Positions 23,257 to 35,892 of a stretch of 64,000 bases of DNA are shown here, piece after piece. Each line of letters opens with the position of its first letter. Positions within the stretch are counted from its first letter, which is position 1. This stretch comes from Calycina herbarum. Lineage: Eukaryota; Ascomycota; Leotiomycetes; Helotiales; Pezizellaceae. The DNA lies in assembly GCA_001414485.1 (NCBI GenBank), contig LLEY01000061.1, positions 62,001 through 126,000 of the forward strand, written 5' to 3'. Position numbers and translations under genes: made by a program. The notes under the pieces are model-generated. The model had not been told where the DNA came from. It was given only the letters and a program-made list of their open reading frames with translations, and ran no database searches.

Positions 23257-23892
23257 CTCCCACAACCGCACTCAGGAACGCAAGAGACGTAGAGACGGCC
23301 TCCCATCGATAACGTCAAAGACTCAGCGCGACTCAATACAACACTGCAGAAGAGCAGGCAAAAAAGGAATGGAATGGAATGGAAAAGAACTCGCAACAAC
23401 CTCTCGAACTCACTAAAGTCTACAGCGATAAAGTCATCAGAGGCTAAATAGTATACAAGACAGAAAAAGTATTCTTATAATTCTTTCCATCCACCTTCTG
23501 TTCTGTGTATAGGTGATATCTATCTCTCTATTTCTACACTTCCTTCCCTCATCTCCATCCCAACCCATCACATATAGACATAATCCACATCTCGCCCAGC
23601 CAGTGAAGCGCAAACCAACAAGAAGCAACAAAATCTGAAAAACCCCCAGGGTATCTACCAATCATCCATCCCATCCATACATCCATATATGCTACCATGA
23701 CCCAACCATAACTCCATGCTGAATATCGAATCCGACCAAAATCAAAAGTCCCAAAACCTAGAACGCTACCCATTTTTCAAATGCCAAAAAAACAAGATTT
23801 CCTCTTAGGCCCATAACTCATACACTCGATGCCATCCCAAACATCCTTCATAATACAAAAGAGAACAAGTAAAAATGTATCAACAAAGAATT
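23257..23892. other. Intergenic, nothing recognised
   Basis: Spacer between the transposon and the 3' end of the glycogen-binding-domain gene. It includes a short GGAAT repeat near 23366-23385. No coding signal. Confidence 0.5.
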
Positions 23893-25467
23893 CTACTTCA
23901 CCCCACCAATAATAGAGCCACCAAGATAGCCAACTTCACTCATCAACTCCTCAAGAGCAGTCATCTTAGTGAGGTCCGTCTCCCCAGCAGCGACTGCACC
24001 CCCAAAGGTCATCCTCGAGTTAGGAGAAGGGGCATCCTTGCGCAAAGTATGTTGAGAAGAATAATCATCCTCAGGGAGACTATAACCAGTGAACCCCCGT
24101 CCCTCAGCGGTATCCAAGACAGGACTATATGTAAACTCATCACTATCCTCGGAATCTGCAACAAGATCCTCCTCATCTTCCTCGTCATCGGAGCCATTGA
24201 AAGCGAAAGTGCTATCTGCAGGAGAACCGATCAAGGTAGAAATAGTCGAGGTAGAGAAGTGTGATCGAGCTTCGAGAATCGAGGTGGAGACGGTGGAAGT
24301 GGAGAAGTGAGAGCGTGGCATGTCGGACGTAGAAACTGTTGATGTGGAGAAATGCGACTTTGGTAGCTCGGCTGCAGAGGCAAAGGCTCGAAGTCGGAGT
24401 GGTTGAGGGACTAAGTTGCCCTCTGGTAATTCGGGCAGTGGCTTAGATGTGCTAGTGGCAACACGTCGAGAAGGTGGAGAACGAAGTCCAGTTGGTGGTG
24501 GTGACAATTGTGTAAAGATACCTCGATCGTACAAGTTACTGAAGTTGACTTGGCTGGCGAAGTTGTCATCATCCTCTCCCTCTTCCACAATCTCGTCTGG
24601 GATATCGAGTGCAGCCACGGAAAAGTAACTGGCTTCGCGAGGTAATGATGCAAGTCCAATTGTAGTCTTCTTCTCTTGGGAATTCGAGCGTCTGCGAGCT
24701 GCCAATGATTGGGGTGAGGTGGTGCGGGTGTGAGGTACTGATGTGACTTGTCTTGGCGAGTAACCCCGAGGACTATCTTTTGCTACTCTGCTAAGGGACG
24801 CAGAACGTCCACGGTCATCACACTCTTGTGGTGATCGAAGACCAAAGAATGATCGCGGTGACCATAATGACTTGTCAGACTTGGGAGAGACTGATCGAGC
24901 AGGTCTCTTGGGCGAAGGTAGAGTAGGTGAGTATAAATTTGGTGAAGTATTGGATCGTCTTGTGGTCATTGGAGTTGGTGGTGGAGGGCGGGGAGCCACA
25001 AATTTATCGGCAGGGTTCATGGTCATGATGTCTTCGATGGTCATCGAGCTCACTGAAGCACTGCGTAGTCGAACGGGTTGGATCTCGACTGGTACTTGTA
25101 GTAGGTTGACTGGTTGACCAGGGAGATATGGACAGGATGTTGTGAATGGGACAGAGGGATCGTGAACCTCAGTGCCGTTGTCCAGCTCATACTATATATC
25201 AATGATGATGAGTGTGGTGTTCTGTTTTTAGTTTCGAATACAGCGAAGACATACGTAGTAATAATAAGTTGCACCCATCTTCAAACCACCTGTCCGTTTT
25301 GAACTATTGGCGCCGTCCCCATCGCAAATGATGTCGGTAAAGGCGTAGCAACCTCGCCATTGGCCACGAGCGCGCTTGGTATCGTGTTCCATGGTATAAT
25401 GTTTCGAGAAGTTGTCCCATGATCCAATTAGATGAACCGACTGTGTGTATGGGGATGTTTGCCTGCA
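23893..25467 (-). CDS. Glycogen-binding-domain (AMPK1_CBM-like) protein, EsdC-like; 5' end unresolved
   Basis: Two exons are clear: 23893-25191 and 25255 to about 25467, joined across a 63-base intron. The upstream exon gives SVHLIGSWDNFSKHYTMEHD and later GGLKMGATYYYY. The downstream exon continues YELDNGTEVHDPSVPFTT and LPGQPVNLLQVPVEIQ. This is the pattern of the glycogen-binding (CBM48-like) domain in the fungal EsdC family, which was described in Aspergillus sexual development. The remaining 380 or so residues are Ser/Pro-rich and probably disordered. They contain three copies of SHFSTST(V/I)ST (24225-24365), acidic clusters (DDEEDEED) and proline motifs such as SPP and RPPPPTP. The first exon is not settled: a segment reading TAEVYFHLAPEI near 25550-25650 probably belongs to it, but I could not find a start that connects cleanly. 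Confidence 0.68.
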
Positions 25468-28400
25468 CTGCGTCAGCGGGATGAAACAAGGACCGGTAAT
25501 TAAATGAAGACGAGACGAGTTGACGTGCAGGGCAGGGTTGCACTGCGCTTAAATTGACGATGGGTGTGCGATGGGGGGGTGCAACGGGGCAGATTTCGGG
25601 GGCCAGATGGAAATAAACCTCCGCGGTGGTGGTCTGGCAGGTGCACAACCGGAAAAAGATGCGATGAGCCGTGATGAGGAGGAGACGACTCCGAACTTGT
25701 CCATGCTCATAAAGCTTTTGCTAAGACGGTCTGAAGCAGAGACAAATTCTTCGAGTTGTAACGCCAAGAGTGGAGATATTCCCACGACCCCAATGACACC
25801 CCAATGAACATCGACCCAGACACTGCCCGAGTACGTACTGGTCCTCGTACGAGATGTATCACGACCAGAAGGAAGAGAGACAGCCTCGATAGCGGATGAA
25901 GGTTGTACAAAGGGAGGCGCATCTATTCTCCGACTGATCGCCTACCGACAACAATCCATCTTGACGTCGATCTCGTCCTTTGGAAATCTTTCAAACAATC
26001 ATTGACTGGGATGATCGAGGTAGATTCCCGGACTGGAAAAGAAGGCCGAGATGTTTGAATTTGTTCTCAACCACCCAAGGATTTCAGTCGAAGTTTATTT
26101 CCAAACATCGACGAAATTCCAAGAGGTAGAGTATAAAGGATCATCTTCTTGATTTTTTTTTGACGCAAAACAAAAGACATTGACACAATAATGACAGGGA
26201 AGTTTGAGGTACAAGAGTTTGCGTGGGATATATGAAAAGAAAGGTGTGACATACACCATGAAGGTAATGAGAGCGGTATCCATCGTGTTTGATGTCGTTT
26301 TCAGGACCTGCCCGAAATAAATGGTAGGGCTATGGTGTTGTAAGTGGGTTGATGGAGAATGTTGCCATGCAACGACGGGTGCGGACCGAGGAATGAGTGA
26401 CAGGTGGATGAGTAGATGGTGTTTCCTCGTGTGAAGTTTCCCAATTCCGAGTTTCTGGGTATACAAAGTAAAGAATTGATTGTTTGAGAGATAAAGTGGG
26501 TAGGATGAGTAGGAATAGGATGCAGGGCTGAATCTAGGATGTAGAAGCTTGTTCGTGGAAGCGCTGTGGTTTCTGACGTGACCCAATGGAGGATGAATCA
26601 AGCAGTTGGTGAGCGCGTAGAAGGAGTTTTGAAACTGTGGTATTCGAACCGTGTGGGTTTGGATAAGTCTTTAATTATCGCAGCATGGCAGTGATGTCGA
26701 AGTCGATGCGATGCGGTAATGGAAAACTGGGTGGCGATTATCCGGACTCAAAGCGTCGAGGAAAGGGAAGATCTTTATGGTTTGAGGATGATTGGAGTGG
26801 GGGATGAGGTGCTGCGGTGGGCAGGGCCAGGCCTGAAAGGAGGCTGAAGATGGCCAATATTAGTGAGAGCTGTAGGCGAAGCTGGAACTGCCAAAGGCGT
26901 CAGGAGTTGGCGTTGGTTGGTTGTGATGTCTTTGAATTCCCGCGCTATTAAAAAAGCGGGCAGAAAGAAAAAAAGGAGCCCTCGCAAACTTGCACCTGAG
27001 GTGGTTGGAGATTCTCATTAAATTGAAGTGGGGTTGGTGTTGAAAATAATCTCAACAGTGGTGGCAATGGCCGGCCGGAGGGCGAGGAAGGAGCGGCAGG
27101 GAACCAGTTCTGAATCGTGGGTTTGATCGTAGGTAGAAGCTCTGGTCAGCTTGATACCGATGGGTTGCGTGCGTGGTGGTGATGATGATGGTGGTGCACG
27201 TCTAACAAGGTCGTCTATTGTAACATGTCTTGGTCAAGTACTTGTACAGCTTTTGGTGGGAGGATGTCTCTCTTATCTGGGTGTGTCTCGCTTCAGAGCT
27301 GTTCAGATGTGAGGTCAGATGGTACTGGAACTGTACATGTTGGAACTGGACTAGAGCATGAAGCACTTGCATTGCATTGCATCCCGTTAATTTGCCTTTC
27401 TTTGCTTAGCTTTTACCTTTAGCTTAGTTCTACGTACGTTACCTTAGTTGCAGAGCAAATTCAAGGTTCAATATCCAAAGGGACCGTGGCCTAGAGCCAG
27501 CGGGAAGGTGCGAACTGTAGGTCCGGGCAACCTTAAAAAGGAGCGTTGACTTTGCAAAAACCTCAACAGCAACGCTGTCCCTACATGAGTAAATAGTGTA
27601 GTGTAGATGTCATACAAGATTATTCCAAGGTCCGGATTGCTTCCCCTCTTCTCTTAACTCTCTCCCTTGCACCACTCCAATAAATGCGGACAGGACAGGA
27701 CAGGCACAGCGGGTGTGGCGCGGACTTGCCTTGCGGACCAAGCGAGAACTGGCGTTGACGGCGGAGCTGAAGCGTCTACAAAACAAGCACAAAAGGCTTT
27801 TAGCCCTCTCAATACACCACCCAATCGGGCAATCTCATCGGCTCACTCCATATGATAATGCCATTATAATGGCGGGTCAAAAGCCATGTCTATGCATCTG
27901 GAAGTTTGGAAGAGATCTAGGCGATATGGGATGAGCTGTCTGTCCTGGCACTGATGAGCGTATTCGCTTCCCCACAAGAACCAGTGTCAAATGTAACCAA
28001 GGCTAGCTACAGCACATGTGGCTTCCCTATGGTTACCTATCCCCTATCGTTATCTGCCACGCGGTACTGCTTCAACCCCTCTTGTACTCGAGTACAGCCC
28101 GAGTACTCACTACCGAGTACCTAGGTCTTCTCGCCTCTTCCTTTGCATTTGCACCACTGCGCCTTGTGTTTCCCCCCATTGACACCCCCCATTGACAATT
28201 GCATTATCGCCCCACGACGTACAAACTGTCGGACTATCTGACTACGGACGTACATCTGACATTCCTCGCAATCCTCTCTCACCGCACCAACATCTCGTGC
28301 CCTCGGAATTTCAGCATACATTATCGCCCTCATGGATCGCCCACAAATCCTGTCAGTTTCGCATATGACGTGACGTGGTGTTCAGGCAAGGAACTTCCCA

Positions 28401-29198
28401 CAGAGCCAGTCGGCAACGGAGACGACTGCATATTACGGAGGTACAGGGCTCAACAGGGCCCCTTCAGGGCGTTTGAAATCTTGGGTCGGGATTCCTTCAG
28501 CGGGGCCTGACCTTCCATGCAAGTTGCAACCTGGCCTGCGGGTGCTGGGGCTGTCCCGGTTCTCAGTTGAGCCAAATCCAACTGAAGCATTCCTGATTGG
28601 GCAGCAAAGCATTCCCGAAAGCAAATATCCGGGTTGAAGCAGGTCGAGCCTGTGGTCATCCCAGAGGAAACTTTGGCTGCGGAAGCATCTGGCCAATGCT
28701 ATGCCGAGACTCTTTCGCTTTCCCTCCTGCAGCAAAAACCCGAAGCATATCGCGGGATGAAAAAGAAGCTTTGATTGGTGTCTTGCAAGCTCTTCATCTT
28801 CTTGAGTAATCTCCAAAGCTGCTGTTTCGCCCAAATCATCCAGTTTCCAATTCCAAATTTGATGAGAAGTTCAAGTCACGTGGCCGTCAAGGGCCGTTAT
28901 CTTTCCCCTAGACCAATCGCTCTCCTCCCTTCATCCCACACCACAAACACCGAATCCACCAAAGCCCGCAAGCTCGAGATGAAAGGGGGCTAACAAGAAA
29001 CCAATCCGTTTCCTAATCAACCAACCAAGCCAACTCACCTTCTTTGCGCGAAATAAACAACACAAGTTCGGCACGCAATGCCTCACAACAAAACTAACCG
29101 TCGGCGGCTACGCGTTGTTTGATGTTTGAGGATTCTTCCTCTTGTCAGCATCTTATTTTGCATTTTATGCGCGAGGTGGTGAGCCGCCTCGCCGCCTC

Positions 29199-29230
29199 GT
29201 TGGTTGGTTGGTTGGTTGGTTGGTTGGTTG
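29199..29230. repeat. (TTGG)n microsatellite
   Basis: About eight uninterrupted copies of TTGG. Confidence 0.9.
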
Positions 29231-32200
29231 GGTGATGTTGGGCGTGGTGATCGTTGGTTGGATATCCTTTTTCCTTTGAAACGTCCAAATACTAAAGTTA
29301 GTATTGAGTGGGGGAATCCTAGATATTTCGGATGTTTGCTGCCTTTATTCTCCTTTTATCCTACCGACCGCACCGATTCGCATTTCGTGGTTTCGTTGGT
29401 GTTGTGTTCTTCGAATGCGTCGTCGAAATAATGCAAGAAATGTATTCTTGCACACGGCGTTTTTCGGTCGCAAGAATGGCTTTCGAGTTGAAAGACTTCC
29501 TCTCAATCAATTCCCAAGAATTCCAAGAGCTTCATGCTCTTGACCATACGACGAACTTTCCAACCCCTCAACCATCTCATTCACGTTTCCAACCACCAAC
29601 CTCCAACACCGAAAAGAGTCCCCTTCAAAGATAAACTTCGAGAATCGTATCAGCGTTTGCATTAGAGTCTTCTTAGCACTCACCCTTCGGTATATAAGCG
29701 TTTTCAATCCTTTCCCCACGGACCAGTTGGCTGTTCAGACTTTGCGAAACTTTAAAAATGTTCCGGTGGGAGGAAAAAGTTTAAACTTTGAAAGGGCTGA
29801 GGGGAAACCCGTCTCGTGCTTCTGGTTTCTTTCCAATCCGAGATCAGACCTCTCCATTCTGAAGTACGGTTTGTGTTGAAGGGTTCTCTTCTTTTCGCAA
29901 GGTATGTATGCAAAAGAGAATAGCTTATTTGTAAAGTTCTGTCGTTCTCGTATTTCTGTACTGTACCAATATTCGACTGGAGGGAATTGATTTCGTATTT
30001 GAGGAGTTTTAACCGTCTTTCGTATTCCTCCAGGTTATTGTTTTTACTTTCCTCTCGACAGTCCTTACCAATTGAGTTTCGCTTCTAAAGTGCATTTATT
30101 TCCCCTCAAGAGAGAGTTCCTCGTTGGGCACTAATAGATGAGGTATATCTCCACCTTGAATTTGCATCTTTTGGGCCTCGGATTCTCATCGCTTCTTCAT
30201 GAGATGAGAGTCTCTTTCTCGCATCGGGAGGAACAATGGGTCGTGTGAGGAAGCAGCCTCTCTTCGCATCGCGAAAGATTTCCATTTTGCGACTGCCATA
30301 CCGCTCTCTTACTTTCAAAGGAACGAGGAGTCTCTCCTTCCCCTCTTTTCTCTTATTTTCAAATCTTGAAGTTCTTCTGCTTGGTAGCAAACCCCTCCCA
30401 CCAATCGCGTATTGAATGGAGAAACTCAGCACTTGGGAGCCAAGAACGATTTGTGTTTCGTCATCGACGGATTGCGGCAGAAGTTAGGGTATGTGACGCG
30501 TTTTCCAGAGATGATTTCGAGCTACTGTATTCTGACATCTACAGGTAGTTTTCTGGGGAGACTTCGTACTCTTTTCCTTTGGGTGAACGAACAACTGCGA
30601 CCCCTCAACATGATGGTTGAGTTCTGTCTCGATGCTCGCTGGTTGAACTTACGGTTCGTGTTCGTTGGCACTGGTTTCTGTTCACGGACGAGTGACTTTC
30701 GTCCCTGATCTACAACAAGGCTCGTTGATGAGTTACGAGTTTACGAGAGTTAGTGCTCTCGTTGTTGCCGTTGCCACAGGGCTGAGCTGAGGGTATCGTC
30801 ATTATTGCGTTGCTATTTTCCCCGTCTGTTCATCGTCCCAAGAACGTCTTATTTAAAAGAGTCTCACAAATCGAGGCTTTGCGCCTGCTTTTTTTTCATC
30901 AACAAGATTCGTCAGCGCTCGCAAAGCTAACTTGTTGCTTCAACCCCGCACCGGATGTTTTTTTTATATGTGCGGCATTACATCATCCCAAGAATTCCCA
31001 AGACCTGAGAGTACGGGGTGAAATTACGAGATTTGAATTCTTTGAATCGAGGATCTTTTGGATCTTGAGATATGTACAGTATCATCCTTCTGCTTGCCTC
31101 GCCTTACCTTGCCTTGCCTTTGCTTCCTTGAATAGCTCGTTCAGACGGATTCGGTCAAGTCCTTTGCCTTGGGTGGTGGTCTTGCATCTTGAGGTATTGA
31201 AGTTTGTTTCCCCCTCCTCATCATCTCTCCTGCCCTCACCTCGCCTTTACTTTTTTTGGGTGGCTCAGATGTGTTCTGATGTGTTTCGGAGGTTGAGGAA
31301 AGGTGAGAGAAAGAGGGGTTCAGAGGTTGAGAGGAGGAGGCGAGTGAAGAGATTGTGAAAATGAGGGGTAGAAGAGGGGTAGAAGAGGGGTTGAGGGGTG
31401 GGAGAACTTGATTCTTGGATCTTGAGGCTCTCCAGTGTGGCGAGTCTAAATGGTTCTGCTTGAGGAGTAGCTTAACTCTCGGCGTGGCATTGAGGAGCGA
31501 AAGTCGATAGATGTGACAGTGCTATGTCTGGGGGTTTTTAAGTGATACTCATATTTTGTTATGGTGCTTGTAGGTTGTGTTCGGAAAAGCCTCCATTTTT
31601 ATGTTCTTGACTATTTTGAGTCTCTTCTTTTTTTTTTAAGTCGGAGCTTGTGAGAAAATGTCAAAATGAGATCTGCTTAATCTCTCCTGGTTTGGAAGAA
31701 GAGGATTTGGACTGGGGGTTTCTTTCTTCTCTACTTGGTGTCTTCTTCTCTGCGTTTTCTCTTTCTCTTGGAAGGAGCAAGTTGGAATTGAATGTAGTTT
31801 CGATTTCGTCTTGCATGCAACCACCAGAATTCCCATTGCATCATCTGCCTTACCCTATCTAGTTCCGAGTTTTTATTTATTTGTTCCATCTACCGAGAAT
31901 GGAGCTTAACTCCGTTTCTTTTTATTGCCTCCAAGAACCTGCCGTTTTTTATCACGTATCTTTGTCTTTGTACTCTGAAGTATAAACGTAACGTTTCTTT
32001 CGATCTAGAATTCCATATCCCGAGTTCTTTCCATTTTTTAAACCCCATGCCTGTCAAGTTGACATCTGTTGTGCTCTTTCTACTGTGTTCATCCGTCTCT
32101 CGATCCCTCGATCTCGCAACTTCTTCTCGTTCCTCAAGCGCCGTACTTGTTCAGTTGATAGCTGTTGTGTTCTTCTGCCGTGTCCATCACCATATCACAA

Positions 32201-32274
32201 TACCCCTCATTTGTACCCGCGAACCCTTCAATCGAGTATACCTCGGCAAGGTCCAGAGACTGTCGCACATCATC

Positions 32275-32512
32275 CCATATCTTCATGTCGATTCTCCATT
32301 CTCGCATACCCCCTCTACATCCTCGCTCACGTACCAAGAGAAGTAGAAGCAAGATAATGTACAAGTAATCTCGTCAAGATCCATGCCATGGTTCATGTAA
32401 CCAACTACTCTCGCATTCCACTACTCCATCTCCACTATCCTCGCTAACGTGCAAAAAAGATGTACAAGCAAGATAATGCGCAAGCTAGCTAGCTTGGCAA
32501 TATCCATGCCAT
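32275..32512. repeat. Imperfect ~118-bp tandem duplication
   Basis: The stretch ending CAAGATCCATGCCAT near 32390 is repeated, diverged, ending CAATATCCATGCCAT near 32512. Both copies contain CCTCGCT(C/A)ACGT and AGCAAGATAATG in the same order and spacing. Confidence 0.7.
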
Positions 32513-32546
32513 ATTTGTGGAATTTTTCGGGAGGTTTGTCAAGAGA

Positions 32547-32564
32547 GGGGGGGGGGGGGGGGGG
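32547..32564. repeat. Homopolymer run of 18 G
   Basis: Uninterrupted G tract; its true length could differ because of sequencing error. Confidence 0.85.
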
Positions 32565-33030
32565 TTGTCATCCTTGGAACCGAAAGGGCACGGAAACGTT
32601 CTCTCGGTTTCGTGTTAGGCTGTAGTGCTGTACGTACAGTATAGTATGTAGCATAACTGCAGGACGAACGTTTGTGAAGCTCGCGAGATATCTGCCATTA
32701 CACGTGGTTTCTCTGATTGGTGTACTTGGTATTTTTTGTGGACGAGAAGCGATGCGAGTTTAAGCAATACATCGGACATTTTCCTTGTTCGTGATTCTTT
32801 GTGTCTTCATCTAGTGATTTATTGGTTGATTAATCATGAGGGGCCTTATCTTGAAGTGATTGACTTGATGAGCTGGGGTTGTATTCCTGTATCTGGAAAT
32901 TGCTCCATTGATCGGACCAAAGCCTTCTCCTCTTTTCTTCTCTCGTCTCGTACAATGTCATTCCTGAGAAGAACTCGGGTCTCCGAAGCCAGGAAACCAA
33001 ATGGAATATCTGTAGCTTCCAATACCTTAA

Positions 33031-33111
33031 AATAAGTAAATCTAATACTTGATTTACCAAAAATAAGTGAATTTAATACTTACTTTACCAAAGATAAGTA
33101 AATCTAGTACT
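33031..33111. repeat. Three-copy 31-bp tandem repeat
   Basis: AATAAGTAAATCTAATACT (33031), AATAAGTGAATTTAATACT (33062) and GATAAGTAAATCTAGTACT (33093) start exactly 31 bases apart. Confidence 0.8.
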
Positions 33112-34717
33112 CTACCAACCTCGCAAAGTAACAAAACAACAGAGATTACCAAAGACCAGCTTATGAGCGAAGGATTGTTGCTATCTTCGACTACCTTCTT
33201 TTTCGTCTTAGAAAGAGTTTTCAAACGAAGTAACAATTTCTATCCAGCCCATGACCACCATTCACCTGTCTATTTATGTCAAACAAACGCCATCCCCAAG
33301 CTATCTCAACCCTTAGAGCCCCCCTAAACCATCAAACAAATTGCTCAACCCCAAAACCCAACGCTTCTTGCAATAACCGATAACGCACCGCTCCAAGTCC
33401 CCCTCTCGACTTTGCCTATCGAGACCTCAACCCATCATGCCACACCCTATCTAGGCATCAAAACTTACAACCAATCCCCATCCACCCTCCCCCCGGAAAA
33501 AATAAAGAACCAAAAAAATCAATGTTCAACCATCAATCCAGCTCTGGATACAACCTTTCGTCAATTTTCTTGTCATTGTTAGCTTTCAATTCCAATCAAG
33601 CCGGTCAAAACAACCCTCATATTGTGCCGTAGGTACTACCCGTCAAAGTCCCAACCCTCCCGTCACTCTCCCACTTCCATTGCTTTTCCAAACACGAACT
33701 CAAACTTAAACTCGAACTCGAATTCGAAATCCATCGCACGAGAAAAAAACGAGAGAAAGTTCATCTCACCATCTCTGGACTGGCTGGAACATGTCAAAGC
33801 CTGATGCTGCACCATGAAGAGGATTGACCAACCTGTTAGGCGCCCCGTTTTATTTTTTGTTCCAACTTCCTGGTTTCAAGAAAACACGAAAACGAGAACA
33901 CGTTCCTCCCATCTCTGTATTCCAGAGCACCAGCATCGTGACGCGCCCGTTGGATTGTCGGTTCCTATTTCAGGTTTTGAGAAGTTCGAGCCCGAAGAAA
34001 GGTCAACGATGGCCTGGCTTCGGGTATCGAAAAGCTGCTCGATGTCCGGTCACGATGCAGACCATAGAGTATCTGCCCACTCCTGATTATGAGTAGCGAA
34101 AGTTTCAGTCGGAAAAGAGAGGGATAGAAAAACGTTGCGGAGTTAGAAAGAAATAGGCACGCGCGCAAGTAGGAAGAATCATATGAACGAGAAAAAGGAA
34201 AATCATTTCAGTATTAATAATTAGGTATCCTGCACCTGCTCTATTGCATCTTTCCCTCCTCATGCCCCCATTCACCTCTTTCACTCTTCCAGCCAGAACA
34301 ACTGGTAAAGTGCTCCATCTCAATCTCATTCATTAACGGCCAATCAACCCAGCCCAGCCCAGACCAAAGAAGTAGTAGTACACTTCCATCAAAAAATTAT
34401 ACACCTTACGCCTTTACCCTCGCCCCACCCAAGAGAAGGACGTAAGAAAAAAGCACTCTCACACACTCTCCCTTTCTCAGTACAACCCAATAAAAGAGAA
34501 AGCAGAGGAGAAAACAAACAAGGGGGCTCAAATCCAATCCACCAATCCATAAACACCATCCCATCCGAAAAAGAATGCAAAAAAGGAACACGACCGAAAA
34601 GGAAATTAAAGTGGAGTGCACTTTCCGGGGGGTACTGCGTTCGTAATATACAAGTTCTCTCTCTTCTCATTCCATCTTTGAATTTTCAATTATTATCGTT
34701 GTTTTTCTTCCTTCCCA

Positions 34718-35892
34718 TCACTGGACCTTAACATCCTCAGCCTCCTTAAGGAACTGCGCCCCTTTCTTCGATCGCGCATATTTAGCGGAGGTATCTCCCG
34801 AGAAGATAGTCCCCAATATGCGATCCCAAAACGTAAAAAAGGGCTGGGAGAAATTCGTCTTGATGCCCCATGTTTGATGATGGATATCATGGTATGCGGC
34901 ATTATTGCCTGTGATGTGTTGTAAGGGATCCCAAGGGAATGCGTAGCCGCAGTGGTCATCGACGGTTTTGAAGGTTGAGCCTACGAAGAAGGCGAGTCCT
35001 TGGCGGGCTGTGAGGCCGGCGGCTTTGTATGCGAGGGAGGCGCCGACTGTGTCGAGGAGGAAGCCTTCGAAGGGGTGGTTGTAGAGGGCGCCGTAGGCGT
35101 AGGGGACGTAGAGACGGTGGTGGCGTGAGTGGAAGGTTGCTAAAGTGGTCAGATTTATTGTTTGGAAAGGGGAAGGGAAATTGGAACTATGAACTTACTG
35201 TAGAGCCATTTGTTTACGTGCATTGCGCGGTGGAGGAAGTATTGCCATGTATCGACAATTATGATTGCTAGGGCGAATTGTAGTATGGGTACAATGTACC
35301 AGTAAATCGCCTTTGCGACAGTCATCTCCCAGCTGGCGAATGCAGGAACCGCCGCTTCCCCCGCAGCATCTAAGCCCATGCTCAATGGATAGTGTCCGCC
35401 TGCTAGCACTCCCGCAATCATCGGATGAGAAACGGAGACATTTTTCGAAATCGCGGCGGCATTCAATCCCATCAATCCAAGCAGCTTCGGCAGAGCTCTC
35501 TGTGCAATTCGTAGTCTCGTGGCCCATTGCGCAATATCATAGTCCTCCCTTCCATTCATATCCGGTTCTTCAGTCAGGGCGAGGAGGGAAGCGGTTGCGG
35601 TTTGAATGACTTGTTGTATAATGACGTCGCGTGCCACCTCATAGCGCGATACATGATTTCTCTTGAGAATCTCGGCGGGAGTGTGAAGTCGGTACTGCGG
35701 CCAGATGTCGTAGATGTCGATTACGTGGAATATCATAGACAAGACCCAGTAGGCGGCGATTGGGACTATCAGGGAAAGGTAGAAGTCGGGGATGAAGGAG
35801 ATGAGAGGTTCGACGGGCTTGAGAGTGTAGGCCGGGAGGGGTGGGAGATCGTAGATGGCGGAGGCATTGATAGGGGCAGACATGTTGGCCAT
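34718..35892 (-). CDS. sur2: Sphinganine C4-hydroxylase (Sur2 family)
   Basis: Membrane di-iron oxygenase of the fatty acid hydroxylase superfamily. It is expected in the ER, hydroxylating dihydrosphingosine at C4 to phytosphingosine. Exons 35199-35892 and 34718-35139 give 371 residues; the 59-base intron has a CTGAC branch site. The three histidine boxes are present: HRAMH near residue 220, HSRHH near 235 and HDIHH near 315. The N-terminal half has hydrophobic segments (FYLSLIVPIAAYWVLSMIFH) and the Sur2-type block HTPAEILKRNHVSRYEVARD before VIIQQVIQT. Start MANMSAP at 35892; the next ATG is three codons in. It is transcribed divergently from the TCTP gene, 777 bases away. No defect seen. 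Confidence 0.92.

Larger units (their letters stand above)
25810..34717. other. 8.9-kb interval without recognisable gene
   Basis: Many short frames are present, none with protein-like composition, family motifs or a splice pattern I trust. The sequence is rich in C/T and G/T tracts and small tandem repeats (listed separately). It lies upstream of the EsdC-like gene and downstream of sur2. It could hold long regulatory DNA, long 5' leaders or non-coding transcripts, but I see no direct evidence for any of these. Confidence 0.6.

Noticed and set aside
26095..26601. 168-residue minus-strand frame
   Set aside because: His/Ser/Tyr-rich composition without any domain; it looks like chance translation of pyrimidine-rich DNA.
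26635..26665. GGTTCGAAT-like B-box on the minus strand
   Set aside because: Flanking bases do not form a T-arm, acceptor stem or anticodon arm, so it is not a tRNA.
30810..31358. 182-residue reading frame in the gene-free interval
   Set aside because: Composition follows C/T-rich DNA, with no motif, no start context and no partner exon.
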